This document shows positions 1 through 7,900 of a stretch of 10,756 nucleotides of DNA, piece by piece. The translations under genes were made by a program, and so were the position numbers. The stretch lies in NCBI GenBank assembly GCA_003024985.2, contig PXIH01S0043281.1; one strand, 5' to 3'. How positions within the stretch are numbered: position 1 is the stretch's first letter; every line of letters begins with the position of its first letter. The DNA comes from Euperipatoides rowelli. Lineage: Eukaryota; Onychophora; Udeonychophora; Euonychophora; Peripatopsidae. The notes under the pieces were generated by a model that saw only the letters and a list, made by a program, of their open reading frames with translations, did not search any database and had not been told where the DNA came from.

Positions 1-43
<43 letters not shown>
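1..43. repeat. (TAA)n microsatellite
   Basis: Fourteen perfect TAA units plus one base run from the window edge to position 43, so the tract probably extends beyond the window. On the minus strand it reads (TTA)n. It lies downstream of the minus-strand LINE remnant at 180-700, where a simple-repeat LINE tail would sit, but that link is only inferred. Confidence 0.95.
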
Positions 44-179
44 TTAATTGTTTTTTGCAGTATCAATGGTGATTTACCAATAACAGAATGATTAGTGCAA
101 TAAGTCAAACACCAAATAAACACATAAAGTGATGATAGTATTTGTTACAAAGATGAGTAATATAAATTTGAAGACCAAT

Positions 180-700
180 AAAATTAATAGGTTGAGGAAA
201 TGGCTTGGTTAATATTTTGTCTGAACAGGGCAAAAGAGGAGAAGAGAGAGAGAGAGGTTATTGTCATTGAAGAATGAGGTGGAACAATAAATTATATTTA
301 AATTTAGGCAATTTGCTTTTTGAAGATATACAGTTGCAAATAAGATGTTTTCTTAGAGATCTGTTTGAATATGAAGTATGTATGTTGATTGTAGAAATGG
401 ATTATCAATGTATGAATGAATAATTTTATAAAGCTACAATAGGTCAATACTAATTTGTCTAATTTGTAGAGGTTCATTAGCAAACAAAGAGCAGAGTTGG
501 GGATAGTTATAGTTTGTGTAATTTTTTGATGATCTGCTTTCAATCTAAGGAATCTGTATTGTAAAGATTCTAGAAGATTTAGGTTATGATGGGTAATGGA
601 AATCAAATAATGGATGCTTACTCAAGTTTGAAGTGAATATACAATATACATATTATAAATCATAATTACAGTTTGGGTATCTTTAAGGGACGAGCATATT
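180..700 (-). pseudogene. CR1/Jockey-type LINE reverse transcriptase, C-terminal remnant
   Basis: This is a decayed fragment of the reverse transcriptase ORF of a non-LTR retrotransposon, covering the region just after the catalytic palm. Read on the minus strand, 599-629 gives KLE-stop-ASII-stop-FP, which matches the family pattern of a leucine-glutamate-tyrosine-alanine-serine motif followed by a tryptophan and a proline. One frameshift later, 541-576 gives LLESLQYRFLRL, matching the conserved 'LE.(V/L)Q.RFLR' helix of CR1, Jockey and related clades. The second block belongs to a 100-codon open frame at 304-606. Weaker similarity to the C-terminal tail continues to about 180, interrupted by a (GA)n tract. 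Stops and at least one frameshift show it is inactive. The clade cannot be fixed more closely, and the call rests on motif recall rather than alignment. Confidence 0.55.
241..257. repeat. Short (GA)n tract
   Basis: An alternating GA run of about 15 bases. It lies inside the minus-strand LINE remnant, where it reads as a CT tract coding for Leu/Ser repeats, so it is probably a local expansion in dead sequence. Confidence 0.85.
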
Positions 701-1962
701 TTATAGTATTGAAGTTTTTTAGAAGATACCGTACAGATGTGTGTGTGTCCACAATGGAGGTTGAAGTGAAAATAAGATATTAACCAAATGCCCAGATCAT
801 AAATAGATTAGACTCTGATTATAAAGGGTCTTATACTTGTTTGAGCATATTTGAATACAATGCAATCTTATGGTGATTGGAACAAAGTCCAAATTTTATG
901 AAGACATTTTTGATTTTGTTGAAGATAGTAAGTTTTATATTTGTCAATCCATGGCTGATTTTTATTTCACNGGGAAGGGGATTGGGATCTGGGGATATAA
1001 CAATGAAGAGCATTAATTAATATAGTGTGAATTAATAAAGCTCAATCAGCATTAACTGAATTTAAAGGAATTATCCCATTTAATGGTTTGAAGCTAGTTA
1101 TTAAGAGAAGTAATAAGAGAAGTAATTTATAGTTATATTTTAGGATGGGTTTTTGATAAGTTAGATGATTTGAATGATTATTGAATTAATTTCTTTATGA
1201 TCAAACTTGGCAAACGGATATTCATTTACAGTAAGGCTGAGATTACAGAAAGTTATGTCTAGGTAGTTTAGATTTATCGAAGGAAAATGTACATATTAAG
1301 AGAATGAGATTAGAATAAATGAGAAGTTGATTAGATAGAGTTTCATTAATTTGATTTTGTTCAAAGTGAAACAAAGGAAAATTAAAATTTCTGATTCTAT
1401 TAGGCTAATATGATCATCAATTTATATTTTATTTATCACATAGTCAATATCTGAGCCAAGTTTTTCTTATGATTTGTGATCACTGGAAGAAAAAATATAG
1501 AAGGCGATTAAATCAAGTTTATTTTTATTAATAAATAAAATAAAACAGATTAAATTGTCTATCCCAAAGAATTGACTTTACTTTAAAAGTGAATATAAAA
1601 TATCCTAGCTAAAATTAAAAAAAAATACCCTGTCTAACATATTAGTATAAAAAATAAAAAATAAAATAAAAAAGCTTAATTACGTATTTTATGAATGTAT
1701 AATTGAATATGTTATACAAAAAAGTGTTATAAACTCACATGACTTATGCTCATTGAGTGCACATTGTAAATTGCTCAGAACAATCATCATTACTCATTGT
1801 GTTGTAGTGCATAGTTGTTTTGTCTTTTTGTGGAATGAAGTTGGTCAACATGTAGGAGAATCATACCCCCTATGCTAACTAACCAGTAGAAGCAATATAA
1901 AGATAAACAGAGTATTTGCAATTTGGGAAATGCCTCATCTGACATTATAAATTAAAACTCAT
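701..1962. other. AT-rich stretch without a recognised gene
   Basis: I see no supported gene here. A minus-strand open frame of 60 codons at 831-1013 crosses an undetermined base (N at 971) and resembles nothing I know. Because it lies upstream of the minus-strand LINE remnant it could be more of the same element, but no motif supports this. The part from about 1500 to 1720 is almost pure A+T with poly(A)-like runs. No tRNA-like, splice-confirmed or repeat structure was found. Confidence 0.6.
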
Positions 1963-2008
1963 TGATAATGGCAAGTTGTGCCTCCAGGGACACAACTTGC
2001 CATTATCA
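1963..2008. repeat. Perfect 18-bp inverted repeat (stem-loop)
   Basis: The left arm TGATAATGGCAAGTTGTG (1963-1980) is exactly reverse-complementary to 1991-2008, with a 10-base loop at 1981-1990. It is GC-richer than its surroundings. It lies about 115 bases before the ORF1 start of the LINE at 2123, so it could be in that element's 5' untranslated region, be a miniature fold-back element, or be an unrelated palindrome. It is short for a typical animal microRNA precursor, and pairing outside the 18 bp is poor. Confidence 0.9.
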
Positions 2009-2027
2009 CCAAAGTGATAATTAAGTT
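1994..2027. repeat. Alternative stem-loop overlapping the 18-bp stem
   Basis: ATTATCAC at 2002-2009 pairs perfectly with GTGATAAT at 2014-2021 around a 4-base loop (2010-2013). After an internal bulge (1999-2001 against 2022), AACTT at 1994-1998 pairs with AAGTT at 2023-2027. This hairpin uses the right arm of the 1963-2008 stem, so the two folds exclude each other in a single strand. Whether it is transcribed is unknown. Confidence 0.7.
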
Positions 2028-2122
2028 CTGTATTTATTATAAAATTAGTTAATGTACTTCCACAATATTTTGTTTTGTCAAATTTTAAATTTCACTTCAT
2101 TAGGTTTAATATTTTGGATACA

Positions 2123-2809
2123 ATGGACAAATTTAAAGAAAAATGTAATACTTTAGATATTCCAATATAATTATTATTTATTGATGATAATAAAGGTTAA
2201 AAGGAATTTACAGTGACAGTTGCAATTTTACCTCCTCAAATAGTTAAACATGAGCTTTCTGAATTTTTCGCTTATGTAGGTTAAGAAATAGAATGCAAAA
2301 AATTGCTTTACCAGACAGCAAATTCCTCGAAACAGTTCCAGTAAAATTTACAATGAGTTTAAAGAAGGAATTACCAAACATGATGTTCCCTCTATGATTG
2401 AGTGGAATTGTGATTAAAAGAGAAGGACCAGTGTACCTCAGTTGTGGCTCAGAAGGGAACTTCAAACATTTTTGCTCACATAAATATTGTGTGGGATGTA
2501 GGCTCTTTAAGGACATAACACATGTTTGTGTAATGAGTAATGATCTATGCAGTGAGGATACAGTTGCACCAAAATTACCTTGATGAGTGGTACAATGAAA
2601 AAGTCTCTAAAGAAAATAATTTTGTTTCACAAGGTGAATAACATTGGTTTTATTCCAATACACAATCATCAACAGTGGAAATAGAAAACAACACTGTAAT
2701 TTATCATAATGTAATGGTAGTACAAAATCAAGATACAAAGACATCTGAAGTGGTCTCAAAAAGACAAAGAAATTATGATTTGTTTTCATTAATTCCTGCA
2801 TTATATTAA
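2123..2809 (+). pseudogene. LINE ORF1 remnant (Tx1/L1-like, RRM-like part plus double zinc knuckle)
   Basis: This is the nucleic-acid-binding ORF1 protein of a two-ORF non-LTR retrotransposon. An ATG at 2123 opens a frame with stops at codons 16 and 26. Its later part (FTVTVAILPPQIVKHELSEF) resembles the RRM-like domain of Tx1-type ORF1 proteins. The reading then shifts frame at about 2290. A TGA at 2395-2397 sits where a tryptophan would fit. From 2398 to 2583 the frame holds two tandem knuckles with exact CCHC spacing, Cx2Cx4Hx4C. In knuckle 1 the first Cys is Tyr and the His is Asn; in knuckle 2 the His is Asp. After two adjacent stops at 2581-2586 the frame returns to the first one, and a polar tail with one further stop ends at TAA 2807-2809. 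That stop is 9 bases before the ORF2 start codon. The protein is certainly dead; the clade is inferred. Confidence 0.75.
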
Positions 2810-2818
2810 CTTTATATT

Positions 2819-3290
2819 ATGCCAGTTAACATTTTAAGTCTTAATATAAAAGGCGTTAATTCTTTACAAGATAAAGAATGTTCTTTTGATGTCTAATGAT
2901 AAGGAATTAGACATGACTTTGTTTCAAGAGACAAGAATAATAGATACAAATAAAATAAGGCTATATTTTTTTGGATAATAATGTCATATGTTATTGGGGT
3001 CTTCCATTTCTGGGAAGGTTGGCCTATTAACTGGAGTAAGATAAAGTAGTGTTAAACAAAATATAAGAAAAATAAGTGTCCCGGAGGGAATAATACATAT
3101 AGAGTGTTCAATATTAGGCTGACCAAACATCAGTTATGGACAGAAGATTGCTATATGTAACAAAAATAACTTACAAAATCTTTTCACTATATTTAAAATT
3201 TATTCCGAAACCATAATTATTGTAGGAGACTTAAACTTCAAAACTGCCTCGGAATTTATCACTTCAAAAAAAAATTTCTGGAACATAATA
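2819..3290 (+). pseudogene. LINE ORF2 N-terminus: apurinic-type (EEP) endonuclease remnant
   Basis: This is the start of the LINE polyprotein, whose endonuclease nicks the target DNA. The ATG at 2819 is followed by MPVNILSLNIKGVNS, the typical first strand of EEP domains. After a frameshift near 2874 one frame runs to about 3290 with only a few stops. It contains FQET at 2922-2933, which carries the metal-binding Glu, then a glycine-rich SSISGKVGLLTG block, then VGDLNF around 3222-3239, matching the family's GD(F/L)N motif. Order and spacing fit a LINE endonuclease. It directly follows the ORF1 remnant with a 9-base gap, so both belong to one copy. In-frame stops at 2976, 2979 and later, plus the frameshift, make it inactive. 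No reverse transcriptase palm (YADD-type) motif is recognisable downstream, so this copy is truncated or too decayed. Confidence 0.8.
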
Positions 3291-3790
3291 TTGTAAATGT
3301 TGCTTTAAAGAGTGGTATTCCATTTTTACAGATAATAATGGACACTCTGTTATATATATATATTTTTTTAAATCAATAAATATTCTGTTAATAGTAAATT
3401 TGAAAATTTGCCCCCAACTTTATTTGAACACATTAGGCTGCATTTTTCTATAAGCTCTCATCAAACAAACATAAGAGTTGACAGTGGTGAAAGAAGAAAA
3501 AACAAGAATTTGATGTCACCTGACTATTCTTTTGTTTACGGTGTTTCGTATGACCTCATTATACAGTCTGTTTTTATGATTTTTCAATGGATTAAATGTT
3601 TTTCTAAAATAATTTTACTTCTATTTCAAGAAGAGATAATGGAATAAAACAATTTGATCTGTCTATGGTTATTAATATTAAAGAATTCAATGACATGAAA
3701 ATCAATTTAAAAAAATTAAAATAAAATAAAGATAAAATATTAAAATACTTATTCTACAGTAAGACTTTGTTCAACAAGTCAATGGAGTAG
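3291..3790 (+). other. Probable degenerate LINE continuation, not resolved
   Basis: Just after the endonuclease remnant, about 3320-3350 can be read as FFTDNNGHSV, which would fit the region before the last endonuclease motif. An (AT)n tract at 3351-3364 then breaks it. A plus-strand open frame of 79 codons at 3408-3647 has no motif I recognise. Lysine- and asparagine-rich readings follow to about 3790. I suspect decayed ORF2 sequence but cannot show it. Confidence 0.35.
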
Positions 3791-3994
3791 CTAAACATCA
3801 AAACTCGGTCTCTTTATTCAGGGGTTGCAAGAGACATTTTTATCATGTGTCCTGGGATGCACATGTTTTCAAATAATGCCTCCCTACTATTGTTTTTCCT
3901 GAGAAATGCCCCTTTTCACCCAGCATTTTGGGGTTTATACTGGTCATTGATAATTACAAAAACAGTAGCAGTATTGTTTACTAAAATGGCATAC
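3791..3994 (+). other. Open frame of 68 codons, unassigned
   Basis: This frame is open between a TAG at 3788-3790 and a TGA at 3995-3997 and has internal Met codons. It is rich in hydrophobic and aromatic residues (for example FWGLYWSLIITKTVAVLF) and could be mistaken for a membrane segment. It overlaps the antisense frame at 3916-4203, which looks more protein-like, so it may be only a shadow. The DNA here is less AT-rich than its flanks. Confidence 0.25.
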
Positions 3995-4203
3995 TGATGC
4001 AAAATTTCAACCAATAATTCTTTAGCCTTGATACATTTATCTACTGCTAATAAATCTTGAATAGTCAAATAATTTGTAGCCATATTAACGATTGAACAGA
4101 ATAAAATGCTTACTGTAATGTACCTTTGAAGAAGTTGAAATGCTAAACGACGACAATCTAATAATATATGTCGATAAGAAAAAGTCTTGATATATATATA
4201 TTT
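3916..4203 (-). other. Open frame of 95 codons, possible old coding remnant or exon
   Basis: On the minus strand the frame is open from 4203 to the TGA at 3918-3916. An ATG at 4083-4081 gives a 55-residue product beginning MATNYLTIQDLLAVDKCIKA, with a balanced soluble-protein composition. The part upstream of the ATG is also open (it includes LLDCRRLAFQLLQRYI). I do not recognise a family. The alanine/leucine-rich helical pattern faintly recalls BTB-type helices, but not enough to assign. A pyrimidine-rich run lies just upstream (about 4170-4190 on the minus strand), so an internal exon is possible. It could also be part of an unrecognised transposon ORF or chance. Confidence 0.3.
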
Positions 4204-5430
4204 TTAACTACAGCAAATCTTAACTTTAAGCATTTAAACTTAAAATATAACTTGAAGTGTAATTATCCAATAAATAGTAATAAAAGAATTTCAATAATTG
4301 GAGCCGTCCATTTAAGGTGATAGTTCCATTCAGATGGCACATTCAAAGTTGACTTTAGCCAATTTTTTAGGTTACAATACATTAAGCAAAATCTAGTAAT
4401 AAATTTACAAATGGCATTTTTTTAAATTAATCCTAGATATGGCCTTTAAACACTAGGCTATATATTTTAATAAACATATGAATTTTATAAAACTATTAAA
4501 AAAAGTATATGAATAAAGGCAGAGAAATTCAGGATTTATATTGTAATGTTAATGTTTTGAATCCTCCTACAATATTAGTTATTTAAATACGATCTTGTAG
4601 ATTTGGTATTGCGAATCCTTTGTTCCTTTCAAAAATTCAGTATTAAAAATAAACAATCATATTTTTTTTCTTTTTTCTTTTGGTCAGGAAAGTAAACTTC
4701 AATTTATTGACAGTTGAATTTGTAATTATACAACGACCTGTAATTCAAAACCTTTTGACATTTAAACATTTTTTAAAGTTTTGTAGAATAATTTAAAAAA
4801 CAATTAAAATTGTTTTCTTTTTTAAAAACAATGTAGTTTATATTTTCTCTTTATTAATAACTTTAATGACATGAGGAAAAAAAATATATTGAATGTCTAA
4901 TATTATTTTTATGGGTGTTCAGTTCAATATTAAAAAAATTGAGTTCTAAATAAAGCCAACTATTCAATCCACAAATGTTGTTGAGGCAATATTACTCCCC
5001 CTTATTGGTTAACTATTATTAGAACCATTGATTTTTTGGGGTAAATATTTAAAAAAGTTAAAATAAAAGGATAGAATGAAATTAAATATATGTCAATATG
5101 TTAATTTCTTGAATAATGGAATATTGAAAAGAAAAAAAAGATTGATTAAAAATATTAATTAATGTTGTTATAAATCAAATTCTTAAAAAAAATTGACAGT
5201 AAGTGAATAAATCAGGCCACTTTGGCATAAATTAATTAAGAGTGATTAATTATTTTACTGAAGTTAACAGTTAAATTTCAAAAATGATTGATTTTTATTT
5301 TTTAATTTGATGCAGTAAGCCTTCTTTCTAATTTTTTATATTTACTAGAAAATAACTAAGATAATCGATTAAAATTTGACAAATATAAAAATTAGTTGCA
5401 ATTTATATATATTGTATATTCTGGATGTGA
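4204..5430. other. Long AT-rich stretch, nothing recognised
   Basis: About 1.2 kb with very high A+T and frequent stops in all frames. I see no coding motif, RNA gene or transposon end. The only structure noted is a 9-bp A/T-rich inverted repeat at 4797-4816 (arms 4797-4805 and 4808-4816), which is not remarkable in this composition. Poly(T) runs occur around 4660-4680. Confidence 0.6.
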
Positions 5431-5438
5431 GCCATGTA

Positions 5439-5570
5439 AATATAAAATACAAAGTAATTGCAAAGTCATATGAACAATTAAGTTCAAATATACATTTTTT
5501 TGTGATAGATTTGACATAGGTCTATATAGTACAAAGTACAGGTCTAAGGTTTGAATCCCAGTGCAGATAG
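5439..5570 (+). mobile_element. tRNA-like SINE, copy 1 (keeps B box)
   Basis: This segment shares several blocks, in order, with the copy at 5728-5858: a block around ATACAAAGTAA, AATTAAGTTCAAAT (5476-5489), and a TTTGTGAT-A/G-GATTTGA block (5499-5514). It ends with GGTTTGAATCC at 5548-5558, an almost canonical RNA polymerase III B box. The A-box half seen in copy 2 is missing or scrambled here. A T-rich tail follows at about 5572-5585. It is probably a decayed tRNA-derived SINE, though duplication of a larger unit is also possible. Confidence 0.55.
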
Positions 5571-5727
5571 TTCTATTTTTTTTTCATAAAATAATTTTCT
5601 TTCTTATTTTCTGATTTGACTGATTTTAATCAACATTGATATAAATATTTTAAATTAAAAATACTTTAATATTAGAGCTTTATATAAATCTTTTGTTTAC
5701 TGAAGGTTTGAAAATGATCTACATACC

Positions 5728-5858
5728 CATATAATACAAAGTAAAAAATTTGTCAAAGTTACAAGAATAATTAAGTTCAAATTTATTAATTTGTGATGGA
5801 TTTGATGTATGTCTTTGTAGCACAATGGTTAGGGCAGTGTCCTGGCAAGGCCTAGTGT
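5728..5858 (+). mobile_element. tRNA-like SINE, copy 2 (keeps A box)
   Basis: This is the second member of the pair, with AATTAAGTTCAAAT at 5769-5782 and the TTTGTGAT-G-GATTTGA block just after. It continues into a good tRNA D-arm-like sequence, with A box TAGCACAATGG at 5818-5828 followed by TTAGGGCAGTGTCC. Similarity stops at about 5856, before a B box, where a Helitron-type segment begins. The two copies together suggest the full tRNA-like head; each has lost a different half. Confidence 0.55.
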
Positions 5859-5859
5859 C

Positions 5860-5973
5860 TGATATGATAGGTGGAAAAATATAAATTTTCCATCTACGCT
5901 CCGCGTGGGAACTATTTTTAGAAACTTTTTTAAAAAAAATGTTTGATGCCCATGTAATGGGCTTAAACGCTAG
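5860..5973 (+). mobile_element. Helitron-type element, 3' terminus on plus strand
   Basis: The terminus has the standard Helitron 3' layout: a short GC-rich hairpin (GCCCAT at 5948-5953, loop 5954-5956, ATGGGC at 5957-5962), a 7-base spacer, CTAG at 5970-5973 (fits CTRR), then a T as the flanking base. Helitrons insert between A and T. Further left are other palindromes, including TGGAAAA/TTTTCCA (5872-5878 and 5886-5892) and ACGC-TCC-GCGT near 5895-5905. The 5' boundary is not seen; a TC at 5859-5860, where SINE similarity stops, is one candidate. There is no Rep/helicase coding, so it would be non-autonomous. Confidence 0.55.
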
Positions 5974-6248
5974 TAATTATTAAGACCATAACTCAATGCT
6001 TACATATAACAATAATTGTATTGAAAAAATATTTAAATTTGATGTTTAAGTAAACACACATTTGGAATTAATGAATATATGCTCAAGACATCTTTCAAAA
6101 GATATAGGGTTACAATGTAATACTAAAATGCATGATAAAATATAATGTTTCTAATTCAAATATAACAAAAAAATAAATAAAATTAGAATTATATACAAGG
6201 TTAACAATAATATCTATCTCTTTTGTTAACTTCTAATGTCCTTACCCC

Positions 6249-6617
6249 TCAAAAGTAAATTTTTGTGAGTATGTATATACTGATACCATTGTTTAAATGT
6301 ATTGATGGATATAACTCTTTAATTAGTAATCTTTTTAAAATGAGGTGTTTCTGAATGTTTAATATTTGCATGCTGTATTCAAAGCTGTTTATGGTTTGTA
6401 AATGTCTATAAACTTGGGAGTTTTTGTTGTGTTTAAAATGTTCTACTATCCTTTTCCCCAAGGACCTAGAGATGGTTCCATAATAATGCTGGATAGAGAT
6501 GTAAAAATATTTGAAAATTGCTGATATTGTATCTGTCATGGCAAGAGAAAATAATTGTTTTTTTTTTTTTTTAAATACCGGTATTTCATAAGTTTGTTTT
6601 AGTAAAAATGATTGCAT
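6249..6617 (-). pseudogene. GIY-YIG endonuclease domain, probably from a Penelope-like retroelement
   Basis: This is an uninterrupted 122-codon minus-strand frame. Residues 32-72 match the core of GIY-YIG nucleases fused to Penelope-like reverse transcriptases: a 'SAIFKYF' strand where family members have S-V-V-Y-K-F, then YYGTISRSLGKRIVEH (45-60), close to the family's Y-V-G-x-T-S-R-x-L-x-x-R-x-x-E-H, then NSQVYRHL. The Arg at 56 fits the catalytic Arg, and the IKE motif (99-101) followed by PSIHLN fits the catalytic Glu helix. The cysteines usually found before the YIG strand are replaced, and a lysine run at 16-20 lies over a poly(T) tract, so the N-terminal part is probably not original. 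No reverse transcriptase palm is recognisable next to it. It is most likely a decayed fragment that happens to lack stops. Confidence 0.6.
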
Positions 6618-6649
6618 AAAAAGAAGGAAAGGAATCTTATTTTATAATA

Positions 6650-6681
6650 CTAGCAAAAAGCCATATGATAATTAAAATATG
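6650..6681 (-). mobile_element. Helitron-type 3' terminus on minus strand (degenerate)
   Basis: On the minus strand the order is a weak 5-bp stem (6662-6666 with 6677-6681), a spacer ending GGCTTTTTG, CTAG (6653-6650), then T. CTAGCAAAAA at 6650-6659 on the plus strand is identical to the start of the repeat at 7677, and the loop region also resembles it, so both seem to be one family. The element would extend to the right; its far end is not visible. The GIY-YIG remnant starts 33 bases to the left. Confidence 0.4.
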
Positions 6682-6689
6682 TTTTAAAA

Positions 6690-7676
6690 ATGTATCACGG
6701 ATGTATCTAGAGAAAATGAAGCTTTGGAGTTTTCTATTATAGTTGGCTAGTAACCTTTGCAGCTTTTTTTCTTTTATCCTAATTTTCTCAAATTCAACCA
6801 AAAAACATGGAATGGTGTATAAATCTGAAATAGCATCAGTCTGATCTGATTTACAAAGCTCTCAAATAAATCAAACATCATTGCATTAGGAAGAGTGGTT
6901 AAGGAGTATTTATAATGTATTGCAAAAAATTTTCCTTGAAGTTTGAGAAGATAATGGTGATACCATAGAAATAAATTTTGAGAAAACCTTATAGAAATTA
7001 AAGAAAACCATCTTGAGATGCCATGCAAAATATCTGTATTTTACTTAAAATGTTAACCTTTCTTAAAGAGATATTATTTAAAAATTAAAATAAATGCACC
7101 CATACTTCCGATACAGTGCCTTAGGGATAGTCTGCTTTACACTCATGTTTTCTAAGTAACACCATATGAATAATTTTTCAGAATGGTGAATTTTTTATTT
7201 TTTATTTATTTTTTAAAAAAACTGGCAATTATTTACATATATTCATCAAGATTAATTTTAACAATGAAAAATTTAGTTATGGTTTATTTTGAAAACATAT
7301 ATAATCAGCAAGAAATAAAGCATTTAATTATAGAAAGAAGAACAATCACCAACTTTGAATAACATTTTTTGTTTTAAAATCCATTTTTTTTAATTATTAT
7401 CAACAATAATAATTTAAATTAGTAACACTTTTTTTGTATGACATTTATTGTTTATAGATAATAAATTTTAAATACTTTTATATATTTTATTAAATTTGTA
7501 TTTTATTTATTATTCAAACAAGTATCAGGATTAAGGATGAAAAACAAATGAGCATCATTAATGTCTATGGGAAATGAAAGGATTTTGATTGGACAATCAC
7601 AACATGAAAGATGTTATGCACTTAAGCTAGAATAAAAAGACAATGGATCAGCATGGTTATTTGATTATTATTTAAA
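6690..7676. other. AT-rich stretch, possible interior of a minus-strand Helitron-type element
   Basis: No gene is recognised. The minus-strand open frame at 6774-7028 (84 codons) has an aromatic-rich product with no motif I can place. Long A/T runs dominate 7190-7520. The segment lies between two similar minus-strand termini (6650 and 7677), so part of it may belong to the element ending at 6650, but no 5' end could be identified. Confidence 0.4.
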
Positions 7677-7900
7677 CTAGCAAAAAATCCCTTTGCAAAT
7701 TGAAATACAAAGGGCCCTTGTTAACTCCCCCTCCATCATCTTACCCCATACTCCCTCTCCTAACCCATCCCCCAAACCCATCCCCCTATCTTCCCCTACC
7801 CACATCTCCTTTCTTACCCTCGACTAACCCTTCCCTCCATATCTTGTTGGACCATTTATTACTTTACAAACTCCTAATCAATCCACCCTACCTCCCTTCT
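7677..7900 (-). mobile_element. Helitron-like tandem unit, copy 1 (224 bp)
   Basis: Read on the minus strand this unit ends with a hairpin (stem 7689-7695 with 7708-7714, 12-base loop), a spacer, CTAG (7680-7677) and a flanking T, as in Helitron 3' ends. The plus strand is C-rich and G-free from 7721 to 7821. The unit repeats immediately at 7901. The two copies share 25 identical bases at the hairpin end (7689-7713 and 7913-7937) and 27 identical bases at the other end (7867-7893 and 8089-8115), while the middle has diverged. The open frame across it (7700-7927) is a compositional artefact. It could instead be a plain minisatellite. Confidence 0.6.
7764..7786 (-). other. Predicted G-quadruplex tract (tandem copy 1)
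   Basis: The plus strand has four C-runs of 3, 5, 3 and 5 bases (7764-7766, 7769-7773, 7777-7779, 7782-7786) with loops of 2, 3 and 2. On the minus strand this meets the usual quadruplex rule of four G-runs of at least three with loops of 1-7. The plus strand could in principle form an i-motif. Confidence 0.65.

Noticed and set aside
831-1013. 60-codon minus-strand open frame as a gene
   Set aside because: It contains an undetermined base, has no recognisable motif and is of a length expected by chance in a window of this size.
1963-2008. MicroRNA precursor
   Set aside because: The paired stem is only 18 bp with poor extension beyond it, shorter than a normal animal precursor. No family seed was recognised.
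2244-2801. Minus-strand open frames at 2244-2516 and 2607-2801
   Set aside because: They are antisense to the ORF1 remnant with its zinc-knuckle spacing and show no motif of their own.
4797-4816. 9-bp inverted repeat as a terminator or transposon end
   Set aside because: It is made almost only of A and T in a stretch of the same composition, and such repeats are expected by chance.
5548-5858. Functional tRNA gene near the A and B boxes
   Set aside because: The boxes are about 260 bases apart in two separate copies, and no cloverleaf can be formed around either one.
6774-7028. 84-codon minus-strand open frame as a retroelement domain
   Set aside because: I tried to match it to reverse transcriptase and Penelope-like regions, but no conserved motif or spacing could be found.
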